Shown here: positions 1 to 6,225 of the stretch, piece by piece
Layout of the letters: each line of letters opens with the position of its first letter
Position numbering within the stretch: the first letter of the stretch is position 1
Assembly (NCBI GenBank): GCA_964639275.1
Contig: CAZXCQ010000265.1
Location: forward strand, 1 to 8,760
Source of the DNA: CAZXCQ01 sp964639275
Lineage (GTDB): Bacteria; Desulfobacterota; DSM-4660; Desulfatiglandales; Desulfatiglandaceae
Direction: 5' to 3'
DNA length: 8,760 bases
Notes under the pieces: generated by a model
What the model was told of the DNA's origin: nothing
Databases searched by the model: none
What the model saw: the letters and a program-made list of their open reading frames with translations, nothing else
Program-made: the position numbers and the translations under genes

Positions 1-201
1 GATGCGGTGTTTTCGAGTCTTGAACTGGACTGGCGGGATCATGTGACAGTCAACCACAAGCTGTTCCGACCCACAGACATTCTCATAAGCAGGGCCGACC
101 CGGAAAAGGCGTCGCGGAACTTGGGTTGGCGGGCCAAATACAGGATGCGAGATGTGGCCAGGATGATGGTGAAGGCCGAAGACAGAGGTCACCCCAGGTG
201 A
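1..201 (+). CDS. GDP-mannose 4,6-dehydratase-like protein, C-terminal end (partial)
   Basis: The reading frame is open from base 1 and ends at TGA 199-201, so about 66 C-terminal residues are visible and the start lies outside the window. The segment L-E-L-D-W-R-D-H-V, then F-R-P-T-D, A-D-P-E-K-A, L-G-W and V-A-R-M-M-V resembles the end of GDP-mannose 4,6-dehydratase (an extended short-chain dehydrogenase/reductase), where F-R-P and D-P-x-K-A-x-x-x-L-G-W are typical. That enzyme converts GDP-mannose to GDP-4-keto-6-deoxymannose for deoxysugars of surface polysaccharides, in the cytoplasm. The NAD(P)-binding Rossmann motif and the catalytic Tyr-Lys are upstream and cannot be checked, so a related sugar-nucleotide dehydratase or epimerase is possible. 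The GTG at base 7 is an internal valine, not a start. The last few residues (D-R-G-H-P-R) are not family-like. Confidence 0.72.
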   Translation, partial: DAVFSSLELDWRDHVTVNHKLFRPTDILISRADPEKASRNLGWRAKYRMRDVARMMVKAEDRGHPR

Positions 202-497
202 ACCCCCCCATGTACCATCCTCCAGAGGCGGATAAATCTTCCGGAGCTACCCCAGTTGAACACCCAGAGGGTCCCGGTTCAACGGGACAGGCAGGGCAGG
301 CTGGAAGGGGACCCCAGTGCAATAGGAGAGAAAACGGCCCCAGTGGGATAATGAGGAGATTCCACGGGGTAAACATTGCACGGGGTAAACCCGGTTCAAC
401 CCCAGTACGATCTGCCGGACCTACGGGGCAGGCGGGGCAGGGATGTCGGAAGAAGGAAGAGTGAAGACTGGGTGCTGACGGCGGAAGAGAGGAGATT
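202..497. repeat. Intergenic mosaic of short direct and inverted repeats
   Basis: This 296-bp spacer holds no convincing gene. It contains repeated 11-14-base blocks built on CCCCAGT and its partial complement ACGGGGT: accccagttgaac 249-261, gttcaacggga 277-287, accccagtgcaat 311-323, gccccagtgggat 337-349, attccacggggt 359-370, attgcacggggt 375-386 and gttcaaccccagt 394-406. Two blocks form a perfect-length 16-bp tandem, attccacggggtaaac (359-374) and attgcacggggtaaac (375-390). A separate GC-rich block, acgggacaggcagggcagg (282-300), recurs at 423-441 with 17 of 19 bases identical. I know no named family for this mosaic. Confidence 0.6.
489..494 (+). promoter_or_regulatory. Ribosome binding site of the MBL-fold gene
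   Basis: GAGGAG stands three bases before the ATG at 498. The spacing is a little short, but it is the only purine-rich site near a start in this frame and supports ATG 498. Confidence 0.6.
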
Positions 498-1247
498 ATG
501 GAGATTCAACAGATACGTAACGCAACACTAAGGATTACTTACGGAGGAAGGGTCTTTCTTACCGATCCCATGCTATCGGAGAGACATGGGTTTGACTCGT
601 TTGCCGGCATATCTCCCAACCCGACTGTTGATTTACCGATACCGGCCGGGGATGTTGTGGCGGGTGTTGAGATGGTCCTTCTCTCACATTTGCATATTGA
701 CCATTTTGACCCAACCGCACAGGATATGCTTTCCAAAGACATTCCGATCTTCTGTCAGCCAGGAGATGAAAAGCGACTCAGGAAAAAGGGGTTTGAGGCG
801 GTTACTCCGGTTGACCCATCCACAGAATGGAATGGCATAAGGCTAACCCGGACACAGGGCCGACACGGCACAGGCACCTGGGCCGAGAAGATGGGAGACG
901 TGTCCGGATATGTTCTTCAGGCCGAAGGCGAGCCCACGGTCTACTGGGCGGGGGATACCATCTGGTGTGATCGGGTCATTCAGGTGGTGATAGACTTTCA
1001 ACCGGACATCATTTTGACACATTCCAGCGGCGCAAGGCTTTCTGATAGCGATCCGATAGTGATGGATGCTGAACAGACCATTGCCATCTGTCGTGCAGCA
1101 CCCGATACCATTGTTGTGGCCACACACATGGAGGCCCTTGATCACGGAACGGTCTCAAGGGCTGAACTCAGGGCCCTGGCTGAAAGGGAAGGCATAAGGG
1201 CCCACCGGCTGTTTATCCCCCTTGACGGCGAGGTGCTCCGGTTCTGA
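498..1247 (+). CDS. Metallo-beta-lactamase-fold metal-dependent hydrolase
   Basis: This 249-residue protein has the MBL-fold signature S-H-L-H-I-D-H (H64, H66, D68, H69). It also has H123 in G-R-H-G-T-G, D153 in A-G-D-T and H210 in A-T-H-M, together a plausible complete dinuclear (zinc, iron or manganese) ligand set. It begins directly with a beta strand (I-R-N-A-T-L-R-I-T-Y-G-G) and has no signal peptide or membrane segment, so it is likely cytoplasmic. Length and motif order fit the Lactamase_B_2/B_3-type group (UlaG-like or 'MBL fold metallo-hydrolase') rather than a secreted beta-lactamase. The substrate cannot be told from sequence. It is on the same strand as the sugar-nucleotide gene, 296 bp downstream of it, and converges on acdB. 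A GAGGAG supports ATG 498. Confidence 0.88.
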   Translation: MEIQQIRNATLRITYGGRVFLTDPMLSERHGFDSFAGISPNPTVDLPIPAGDVVAGVEMVLLSHLHIDHFDPTAQDMLSKDIPIFCQPGDEKRLRKKGFEAVTPVDPSTEWNGIRLTRTQGRHGTGTWAEKMGDVSGYVLQAEGEPTVYWAGDTIWCDRVIQVVIDFQPDIILTHSSGARLSDSDPIVMDAEQTIAICRAAPDTIVVATHMEALDHGTVSRAELRALAEREGIRAHRLFIPLDGEVLRF

Positions 1248-1407
1248 TGAACAATGCGCTCCGAGGACCACGCGGTGTATCTATCTGTCCGTTCCTTCAA
1301 AATATCGTGCCGGCCGCAGGAGAAGTAAAAGGTCATCAACGAGATCGATACTGCCTGTGTTATGCGCTTCTTGGATAACACGGGATCCCCTTATTTCTTA
1401 GTAACAC

Positions 1408-1488
1408 TTTAGCTTTGTGAAAGCTGGGCAATGGGGATTCCGAACCCCCATTGCCCTCTCCAAGTGCCGGTTTTGAAAAAAGCTAAAT
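1408..1488. repeat. Palindromic intergenic repeat, family A copy 1
   Basis: This is an imperfect palindrome of about 80 bp between the convergent MBL-fold gene and acdB. The core is an 11-bp perfect stem, gggcaatgggg (1426-1436) with ccccattgccc (1446-1456). The outer arms are tttagctttgtgaaa near 1408 and the complementary block ending gctaaa near 1487. Related copies lie at 5827-5904, 3600-3634 and (inverted) 3813-3847. No T-tract follows the core on either strand, so it is not a canonical terminator, though it could protect or end both converging transcripts. The rest of 1248-1509 holds nothing I can support. Confidence 0.75.
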
Positions 1489-1509
1489 TGATACATTTGT
1501 CATAAATCG

Positions 1510-2190
1510 TCAAGAGCGGGCCAGGATGATCCTGGCGTCTGCCACAACACATCTGTCCGAGGAACACATGACCGGATTTAGATCAATGGATTCAAAGTGC
1601 TCTGCGATTTCCATAACCAGTCCGGAGAAGGCCAGCAGCATATGGGCCACCGCTTCCAGGCCCACAGGTTCCGAGCCTCGGTAACCCTCGAGCAGTTTGT
1701 GGGCCTTGAGACCCCGGATCATCGACTCCACATCCCTCCGGGTAAGCGGTGCCATCCTCAGGGCCGTGTCCCGATATATCTCCACCCCTGTCCCGCCCAG
1801 GCCCATCAGGATGACCGGCCCGAACTGATAATCCACCTTGGCACCGACTATCAACTCGACCCCGCCTAGCATCTCCTCCACCAGCACCCCCTCAAACCCC
1901 TCCAGTCCGCTAAGCCTGCCAAAGGCCCTTTCCAGTCCTTTCTCATCCGCAATACCAATAACCACTCCGCCCGAATCTGTCTTGTGGACCACCCTGGGAG
2001 AGACCACCTTGGCCACGACCGGATAGCCGATCTCCCGGGCAAAGTCACACAGTTCATCAAGGCTGCGACTCCACCTAAATCGAGGAACCGCAAGCCCTGC
2101 AAGGCTCAGCAGACGTTTGGCCTCGGGTTCGATGACCCATCCCGTCTGACTTGAAGCCAGAAGGATGTCCCCTATCTCCTTTGTCAACAT
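1510..2190 (-). CDS. acdB: ADP-forming acetyl/acyl-CoA synthetase, beta (ATP-grasp) subunit
   Basis: This 226-residue protein is the nucleotide-binding subunit of NDP-forming acyl-CoA synthetase, which catalyses acetyl-CoA + ADP + Pi = acetate + CoA + ATP in the cytoplasm. It matches the ATP-grasp_5 family over its whole length. Visible are the ATP-grasp lysine region Y-P-V-V-A-K (K61), V-V-H-K-T-D-S-G-G-V with H69 (the beta-subunit histidine that takes the phosphate in characterised ACDs), V-L-V-E-E-M (105-106), the glycine loop M-G-L-G-G-T-G-V-E (130-138) and a metal-site-like D-L-N-P-V (203-207). Its length is close to that of archaeal separate beta subunits. The ATG lies inside the end of acdA (7-bp overlap) and is preceded by a strong AGGAGG, so the two are translationally coupled. 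Acyl specificity (acetate, branched-chain or aromatic acids) cannot be read. Confidence 0.9.
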   Translation of the reverse strand: MLTKEIGDILLASSQTGWVIEPEAKRLLSLAGLAVPRFRWSRSLDELCDFAREIGYPVVAKVVSPRVVHKTDSGGVVIGIADEKGLERAFGRLSGLEGFEGVLVEEMLGGVELIVGAKVDYQFGPVILMGLGGTGVEIYRDTALRMAPLTRRDVESMIRGLKAHKLLEGYRGSEPVGLEAVAHMLLAFSGLVMEIAEHFESIDLNPVMCSSDRCVVADARIILARS

Positions 2191-3551
2191 GGTTCATTCC
2201 TCCTCATGGCCTCGGCCATAAGCACTGCCCCTTCAATGGCAGGGGAGACAGGCACACGGTTTAGCTCGAATCCGTCAATCAGCATCCTGTATTTATCCAC
2301 GTGTGGGACGTAGGCCACCAGGGGCTTACCTTCCCGGCCATAAACATGGCTCAATCTGGCCCCCAGGTCAGTTGTTATTCCCGGTGAATAGGGCAAGAGC
2401 AGCATCATGACACAGTCGATTTCCGGTGCCCTGCTGAGGTATTGGGCCGCAACAACAAAATCGTCATCCACGGCGCTCCCTGTCAGGTCTATGGGGTTGC
2501 CAAGCGAGGCAATTGGCCGCACACTGGGAGAGAGCGCCTCCCGGATCTCCCTTTGCAGGTCTTCGGGGATGGGGGGCACCGTGAGACCGTTTTTATAACA
2601 GCAATCGACCGCCATGGCGCCGTGACCCCCGCTCCCCGTGATGATCCCCATTCTGCCGGTAACGGATCTCTTATAACAGCTGAGGGACTCGCAAAAGGAG
2701 ACCAATTCAAACTGATTCCGTGCCTCGACCACCCCATATTGCGAGAGTACCTGCGAGAAGACCTCATAATCACCCGCCAGGGAGGCGGTGTGGCTGGAGA
2801 CGGCCCTCCCCCCCTCGACACTCTTTCCCGATTTCATGACAATGACCGGCTTTGGACATTGACTGGCTGCCAAGACAAAATCCCGGCCCTCGTTTTCCCC
2901 AAAACCCTCCAGGTAAAAGGCAATGACATCTGTCTTGGGGTCCTTGCAGAAATAAGTCAAAAGATCGACCTCCTTGATCAACGCCTTGTTTCCGATGCTC
3001 ACCCCGAGGGAGAGTCCCACTCCTTCGTCTGCGAAATTGATCATCTGATCCACCAGGATGCCACCACTCTGGCTCACCACCGCGACATTGCCCTGATTGG
3101 GTTGCACCAATCTCTCACTGGGAAGAAAAAAAGTGTCCACATAGGAGGGGGAAAAGATGCCGAGGCAGTTGGGGCCGATAAAGGGAAAGTCGGCTTCTCG
3201 AGCCAGGGCCACGATTTGATCCTGAAGGTCGCTCCTACCGCTTTCAGCAAACCCCCCGGAGATCACCACCCCACCCCCGGCCCCGGCCTGGATACAGCCC
3301 TCCAGGACATCGGCGACCTGTTCCGCACGTACGACAATCACCGCAAGATCCAATCTCTCCGGAATCTCTGATACCCGGGTGAAGACCCGCGCCCCCTGCA
3401 AGACCCCGCCCTTTGGGTTGACCGGGTAGACCTTGAGGGGGTAGCGGAGATGGTTCTTGCTGTAAATTACATTGGCCGGATGCCGGTCGTTTGTCAAAGA
3501 GACCCCGATGACGGCCATGGACTCTGGTTGAAACAGCCTTTCAAGGTTCAT
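2184..3551 (-). CDS. acdA: ADP-forming acetyl/acyl-CoA synthetase, alpha (CoA-binding) subunit
   Basis: This 455-residue alpha subunit binds CoA and carries the first phosphohistidine. In order: a CoA-binding Rossmann domain (about 1-135, with M-A-V-I-G-V-S and Y-P-V-N-P-K-G), a succinyl-CoA-ligase-like domain (about 150-290) with V-V-S-Q-S-G-G, and a C-terminal ligase domain with G-I-I-T-G-S-G-G-H-G and N-P-I-D-L-T-G-S. The catalytic histidine is H254 in S-S-H-T-A-S-L-A-G, matching the alpha-subunit active histidine of studied archaeal ACDs. The acyl-phosphate made here passes its phosphate to H69 of the beta subunit. ATG 3549-3551 is preceded by GAGGA seven bases upstream. Separate alpha and beta genes, rather than one fused ~700-residue chain, are the form well known in archaea and also seen in anaerobic bacteria. 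Nothing looks broken. Confidence 0.9.
   Translation of the reverse strand: MNLERLFQPESMAVIGVSLTNDRHPANVIYSKNHLRYPLKVYPVNPKGGVLQGARVFTRVSEIPERLDLAVIVVRAEQVADVLEGCIQAGAGGGVVISGGFAESGRSDLQDQIVALAREADFPFIGPNCLGIFSPSYVDTFFLPSERLVQPNQGNVAVVSQSGGILVDQMINFADEGVGLSLGVSIGNKALIKEVDLLTYFCKDPKTDVIAFYLEGFGENEGRDFVLAASQCPKPVIVMKSGKSVEGGRAVSSHTASLAGDYEVFSQVLSQYGVVEARNQFELVSFCESLSCYKRSVTGRMGIITGSGGHGAMAVDCCYKNGLTVPPIPEDLQREIREALSPSVRPIASLGNPIDLTGSAVDDDFVVAAQYLSRAPEIDCVMMLLLPYSPGITTDLGARLSHVYGREGKPLVAYVPHVDKYRMLIDGFELNRVPVSPAIEGAVLMAEAMRRNEPC
2199..2204 (-). promoter_or_regulatory. Ribosome binding site of acdB inside the acdA end
   Basis: AGGAGG (minus strand) lies eight bases before the acdB ATG, within the last codons of acdA. 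It fixes the acdB start and explains expression from the overlapping pair. Confidence 0.8.
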
Positions 3552-3573
3552 GATCGCTTCCTCTTTAGATGCA

Positions 3574-3598
3574 CGTTTACAGGTTCAGAGTTCGCAAC
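3574..3598. repeat. Short repeat upstream of acdA (related to 8713-8737)
   Basis: This 25-bp block beginning cgtttacaggttcag matches cgttcacaggttcag at 8713-8737 in 21 of 25 positions, in the same orientation. Each copy lies 20-30 bp upstream of a minus-strand start codon (acdA here, the HdrA gene there). The core resembles the arms of the inverted repeat at 3853-3899 and 4096-4139. Confidence 0.6.
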
Positions 3599-3599
3599 A

Positions 3600-3847
3600 G
3601 CTTTGTAAAAGCCGGGCAATGGGGATTCCGTTTTTCGGGCGTATAACTCGCCCGTAAGAGAGCGTAAAGAAATCACCTGCCAGAGGAAAAAATAGGAGGC
3701 AGTAGTCCCGGGAAAGTCTTATGGTTTTTGGCAAGGTCGATCTTCGTGATTTCTCAACGCTCTCTAACGGTCTCAGACAGGCTTGCCTGCCTTAGGCAGG
3801 GATACACCCTTCAAAACGGAACCCCCATTGTCCGGGTTTCAAAAAGC
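3600..3847. repeat. Nested inverted-repeat element with family A ends
   Basis: This 248-bp structure has 35-bp inverted ends (3600-3634 and 3813-3847; 30 of 35 pair as reverse complement), both of family A type with the gggcaatgggg-like core. Inside is a second 25-bp inverted pair, 3652-3676 with 3746-3770 (22 of 25). Three local hairpins lie within: 3636-3641 with 3649-3654, 3677-3681 with 3698-3702, and 3786-3791 with 3795-3800. There is no transposase and no credible ORF. It could be a MITE-like non-autonomous element or two family A insertions facing each other, or it could fold as RNA. It fills the 5' side of the long gap upstream of acdA. Confidence 0.65.
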
Positions 3848-3852
3848 GTAAC

Positions 3853-4139
3853 CGTTCACGGGTTCAAAGGTTCCCCGCGGAGCGGGATCTTCGACAGGGG
3901 TTTCCCGCTGAAAGCGGGATTGCATTCTTGTCCCCGGATTCCATTTTAGACGCGTATTCACGTAGGAAGCGTCCGGCTTCGTCATTTTCAACCTGAAAAC
4001 TGGCAGCGTATTGGCAAGCATGTGGCACAGCCAGGATGTTTTGCGAGGACTTCGGGGCTTCAGTTTTGTCCTTGTCCCTAACCCTGAACGTTGAACCCTG
4101 TCGAAGATCCCGACTCTCTGAGCGGGGAACCTGTGAACG
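3853..4139. repeat. Inverted-repeat-bounded non-coding segment (family B)
   Basis: The ends are a 47-base left arm (3853-3899, cgttcac then ggttccccgc then gcgggatcttcgacaggg) and a 44-base right arm (4096-4139) that is its reverse complement apart from small insertions. About 200 bp lie between and are unlike either arm. The block 4055-4095, read on the minus strand (gttcaacgttcagggttag, then gacaaggacaaaactgaag), resembles the window's last bases (8721-8756), so this is a dispersed sequence. An open frame on the minus strand (3839-4237) crosses both arms and the end of the next gene; I treat it as repeat, not gene. Bases 4140-4193 show nothing further. Confidence 0.6.
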
Positions 4140-4193
4140 CTTGCCAAAAAGCCAAAGTGTTTCGAAATAACAAAGTTTAACAAAATGACAAGG

Positions 4194-5789
4194 CTACGCA
4201 GCCCATATCGATTCGAGCGATGTGCCGGTGGGGTCAATCATCAATCCGGGACGATTGTTTTTGAGATCCCAGGAGACAAAAAAGCTGAGTCGGTCAATGG
4301 GCCGCTCTTCCGGCTTTTCCACATGCCTTGATATCACCCCCCTGGCCTCCCGAACCGTTGCCCGGATCAACCGGTCCAGTTTCATTTGCTCGTTCAGAGC
4401 CTTGAGCAGGGGAGAGGTCTGAAGTTGTTCAACGGCCTCTTCCCAGTGGATACCGGCCAACTTGCGGCGCAACACATAGGCGTTTCCCCGGTCTCTGATT
4501 GTGAGCAAGGGAGGGTTGACCCTTACCCGGGCCTTGAGGGCACTTGCGTCGAGGATATCGGATGCCAGTTTTTCGAGCAGGCCCTTCTTTTCTTCCAGTT
4601 CAGGGAGTTGTCTGGCCTGGATTCGCTCGAATATAAATGAGGCGCCTCCCACGGTAATCTCCTTTAGACGCGTCGGATCAAATCCCAGATCCACCAGGTC
4701 TCCGATGCACAGGCTGTCGGTTCCAGTCCTCCCCTTCTCCTCGATCCAGGCGATAAGGCTCGGCCTCTGGTAGTTGGGTAGGGCCTCTATGGCCCGTGCG
4801 GGTTGCTTTTTCAGGTCTTCAGGAAGCCTAAACCATAACCCCTTGTCTCCAGTAACATATGAGGGTTTGCTTGGCAATTCCCGGGGCGCATAAGACTGTA
4901 AAGGAAGTGCCGTTACTTCCGGATTGAGTACGATCTGCTCCAGCGACTCGCCACCGGTATAACCCAGGAGATCCCCTATTCGACGTCTAAAGGCGATCAG
5001 CTTGGTAACGAATCGGGTAAACATATACCGCATCAATGGTGTGTTCTCACCCCGCCGCAAGGTGCCTTCAAAATAGGTCAGCAGGGCCGAGTAGAGGTCT
5101 TTGAACTCGGCGATGGTCCGCTGGACCATCACCTCATTGTCCCGCATGTCTATGGCGGCGCGCTTACGCGTGATATGGTAGAGGAGTTTGAGGACCGGTT
5201 CTTTTAGATCCTTCCCCTGAAGCCGGGGGGGGATATAGATCATGTAGTTCCCTGGAATATCCTGGGCGGTCTTGCCGATGATATCTTCGATCGGTCGCCA
5301 CGACTGCTTTATATAGATGTCGTATGTGGGGTCCTCTCTGGGAATGATATTGTCAAGAATCCCCACAGCGGACTTTCCAATCAAAAAGTCCTTGAAATAC
5401 TTTAGAATCCGATTGCCGAGCGACCTTCTCCTAAACGGTGTTGCGACCTCCACATAAACGAGATAGTAGCATGGGATCGGCTTTCGCAGGTAGAGCATAT
5501 TGAGACGCCCCAGGGTTTCTCCTGTCTCGGCGTTGATATCGAATTCGCGGAAACCGTTCTGAGTATCCTCAGGTTTGAGGCGGTCAATCTTGCTCCCGGC
5601 GACCGTCGCATTGACAAGGCCCCACAGGTCGCTAAAGAGATCCGCTACGATGGGGGACCCTGAAGAACCCAGGCGCATGCCTTCGTCGATCAACCCGATC
5701 AGGGCCAGCCTTTCGTTGAGGCCGATTCGGTTCTTTCCCCCTGCGGGCTGCTCTGGCAGAATGGATTGGGGTGAATCTTCTTTCATCAT
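4194..5789 (-). CDS. Uncharacterised 531-residue protein with a GNAT-like segment
   Basis: I do not recognise this protein as a named family. Residues about 95-175 look like part of a GNAT acyltransferase: a strand Y-Y-L-V-Y-V-E-V, then T-P-F-R-R-R-S-L-G-N-R-I-L (118-129), which resembles the acyl-CoA pyrophosphate loop (R-x-x-G-x-G/A, with N in the final position), followed by a helix. Residues 200-275 are charged and helical. The last third (about 315-531) is mixed and has no motif I can name; it includes an E-L-E-E-K-K-G-L-L-E-K-L-like amphipathic helix near 396-408. There is no signal peptide or membrane span, so it is probably cytoplasmic. Two start codons stand in tandem (5787-5789 and 5784-5786). 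AGGAG is 4 bases before the first and 7 before the second, so the second may be used. It stands alone between repeats and is on the same strand as acdAB and the HdrA gene. Confidence 0.82.
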   Translation of the reverse strand: MMKEDSPQSILPEQPAGGKNRIGLNERLALIGLIDEGMRLGSSGSPIVADLFSDLWGLVNATVAGSKIDRLKPEDTQNGFREFDINAETGETLGRLNMLYLRKPIPCYYLVYVEVATPFRRRSLGNRILKYFKDFLIGKSAVGILDNIIPREDPTYDIYIKQSWRPIEDIIGKTAQDIPGNYMIYIPPRLQGKDLKEPVLKLLYHITRKRAAIDMRDNEVMVQRTIAEFKDLYSALLTYFEGTLRRGENTPLMRYMFTRFVTKLIAFRRRIGDLLGYTGGESLEQIVLNPEVTALPLQSYAPRELPSKPSYVTGDKGLWFRLPEDLKKQPARAIEALPNYQRPSLIAWIEEKGRTGTDSLCIGDLVDLGFDPTRLKEITVGGASFIFERIQARQLPELEEKKGLLEKLASDILDASALKARVRVNPPLLTIRDRGNAYVLRRKLAGIHWEEAVEQLQTSPLLKALNEQMKLDRLIRATVREARGVISRHVEKPEERPIDRLSFFVSWDLKNNRPGLMIDPTGTSLESIWAA

Positions 5790-5792
5790 GAA

Positions 5793-5799
5793 TCTCCTC
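5793..5799 (-). promoter_or_regulatory. Ribosome binding site of the 531-residue gene
   Basis: AGAGGAG on the minus strand precedes two tandem ATGs. Spacing favours the second ATG, which would shorten the protein by one residue. Confidence 0.65.
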
Positions 5800-5826
5800 T
5801 GCGATTACCAGATGCCGTAACACACC

Positions 5827-5904
5827 TTAGCCCGTCGAAACGCGGGCAATGGGGATTCCAAACGCCCATTGCCCTGCCCGGGTGTCGGTCTTAGAAAAGG
5901 CTAA
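5827..5904. repeat. Palindromic intergenic repeat, family A copy 2
   Basis: This is a near-complete copy of the 1408-1488 element. The core stem is gggcaatggg (5844-5853) with cccattgccc (5865-5874), 10 bp perfect. The outer arms are ttagcc (5827-5832) with ggctaa (5899-5904). It ends in gctaaattga like copy 1. It lies just upstream of the 531-residue gene and directly abuts the family C element. Confidence 0.75.
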
Positions 5905-5910
5905 ATTGAC

Positions 5911-6040
5911 GGTTTCGCAAGAAGTCGTCACTCCGGTGAAAACCGGAGTCCAGAGTCTCCGTAATCAATGGAAAATACTGGATTCCGGCTTACGCTGGAA
6001 TAACAAAAAAGGGTGATTTCCGACTTTTTACGAGGTTGTC
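5911..6040. repeat. MITE-like inverted repeat, 'CCGGA-TCCAG' type (family C)
   Basis: A 27-bp left arm (5927-5953, with ctccggtgaaaaccggagtc) pairs with a 27-bp right arm (5978-6004, with ctggattccggctta) at 20 of 27 positions. Outer arms also pair (5915-5927 with 6021-6033, agtcg and cgact ends, 11 of 13). The pattern 'gtca-tccgg-gaaa-ccgga-tccag ... ctgga-tccgg-ttac-gc-gga-taac ... cgactttttacga' is a repeat type I know from many Desulfobacterota intergenic regions. No coding capacity. Confidence 0.75.
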
Positions 6041-6053
6041 GGGTTTACGGTTC

Positions 6054-6087
6054 AAAAAAAAGCGGAGTGTGTGCTCCGCTTTTTTTT
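6054..6087. terminator. Bidirectional rho-independent terminator after the HdrA gene
   Basis: A GC stem gcggag (6062-6067) pairs with ctccgc (6074-6079) around a 6-base loop, flanked by eight A on the left and eight T on the right. It therefore works on either strand. It stands about 140 bp after the HdrA-MvhD stop codon and most likely ends that minus-strand transcript before the 531-residue gene. A weaker inverted pair (ctgtcacacac 6105-6115 with gtgtgtgtaacag 6164-6176, one bulge) lies between the stop and the terminator. Confidence 0.85.
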
Positions 6088-6225
6088 GTCCCAAGATTTT
6101 TGCGCTGTCACACACTACGGCATCCTGGACCCCCCGCTAAAGTAAAAATAAAAAAAGTCAAAGGTGTGTGTAACAGTCATCATTTTCCTCATTTGTCGAT
6201 ACCTTATTCCCTATTTAGAGATTTG

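Noticed and set aside
391..406. GGTTCAACCCC resembling a tRNA T-arm
   Set aside because: No acceptor stem, anticodon arm or CCA can be placed around it; it is one of the CCCCAGT repeat blocks.
249..441. Possible CRISPR array in the first spacer
   Set aside because: Repeats are 11-19 bp, vary in sequence, occur in both orientations and have no regular spacers; no cas genes.
126..464. 112-residue open frame on the plus strand across the first spacer
   Set aside because: It starts inside the end of the sugar-nucleotide gene in another frame and translates the short-repeat mosaic; Gly/Pro/Gln-rich with no motif.
1247..1381. 43-codon frame whose ATG overlaps the MBL-fold stop (TGATG), and a 79-residue frame opposite
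   Set aside because: The overlap hints at coupling, but there is no Shine-Dalgarno site of its own and no motif; a frame this short is expected by chance.
1426..1456. Family A hairpin as a rho-independent terminator between the MBL-fold gene and acdB
   Set aside because: The stem is strong but neither strand has a T-tract after it, and the same element occurs upstream of genes, so terminator function is not supported.
2442..3371. 309-residue open frame on the plus strand
   Set aside because: It lies wholly antisense to acdA, whose motifs (H254, CoA-binding domain) are clear; its product has no family-like features.
3839..4237. 132-residue open frame on the minus strand
   Set aside because: It runs through both arms of an inverted repeat and into the end of the 531-residue gene, has no ribosome binding site or recognisable motif, and is basic and low in structure, as translated repeats usually are.
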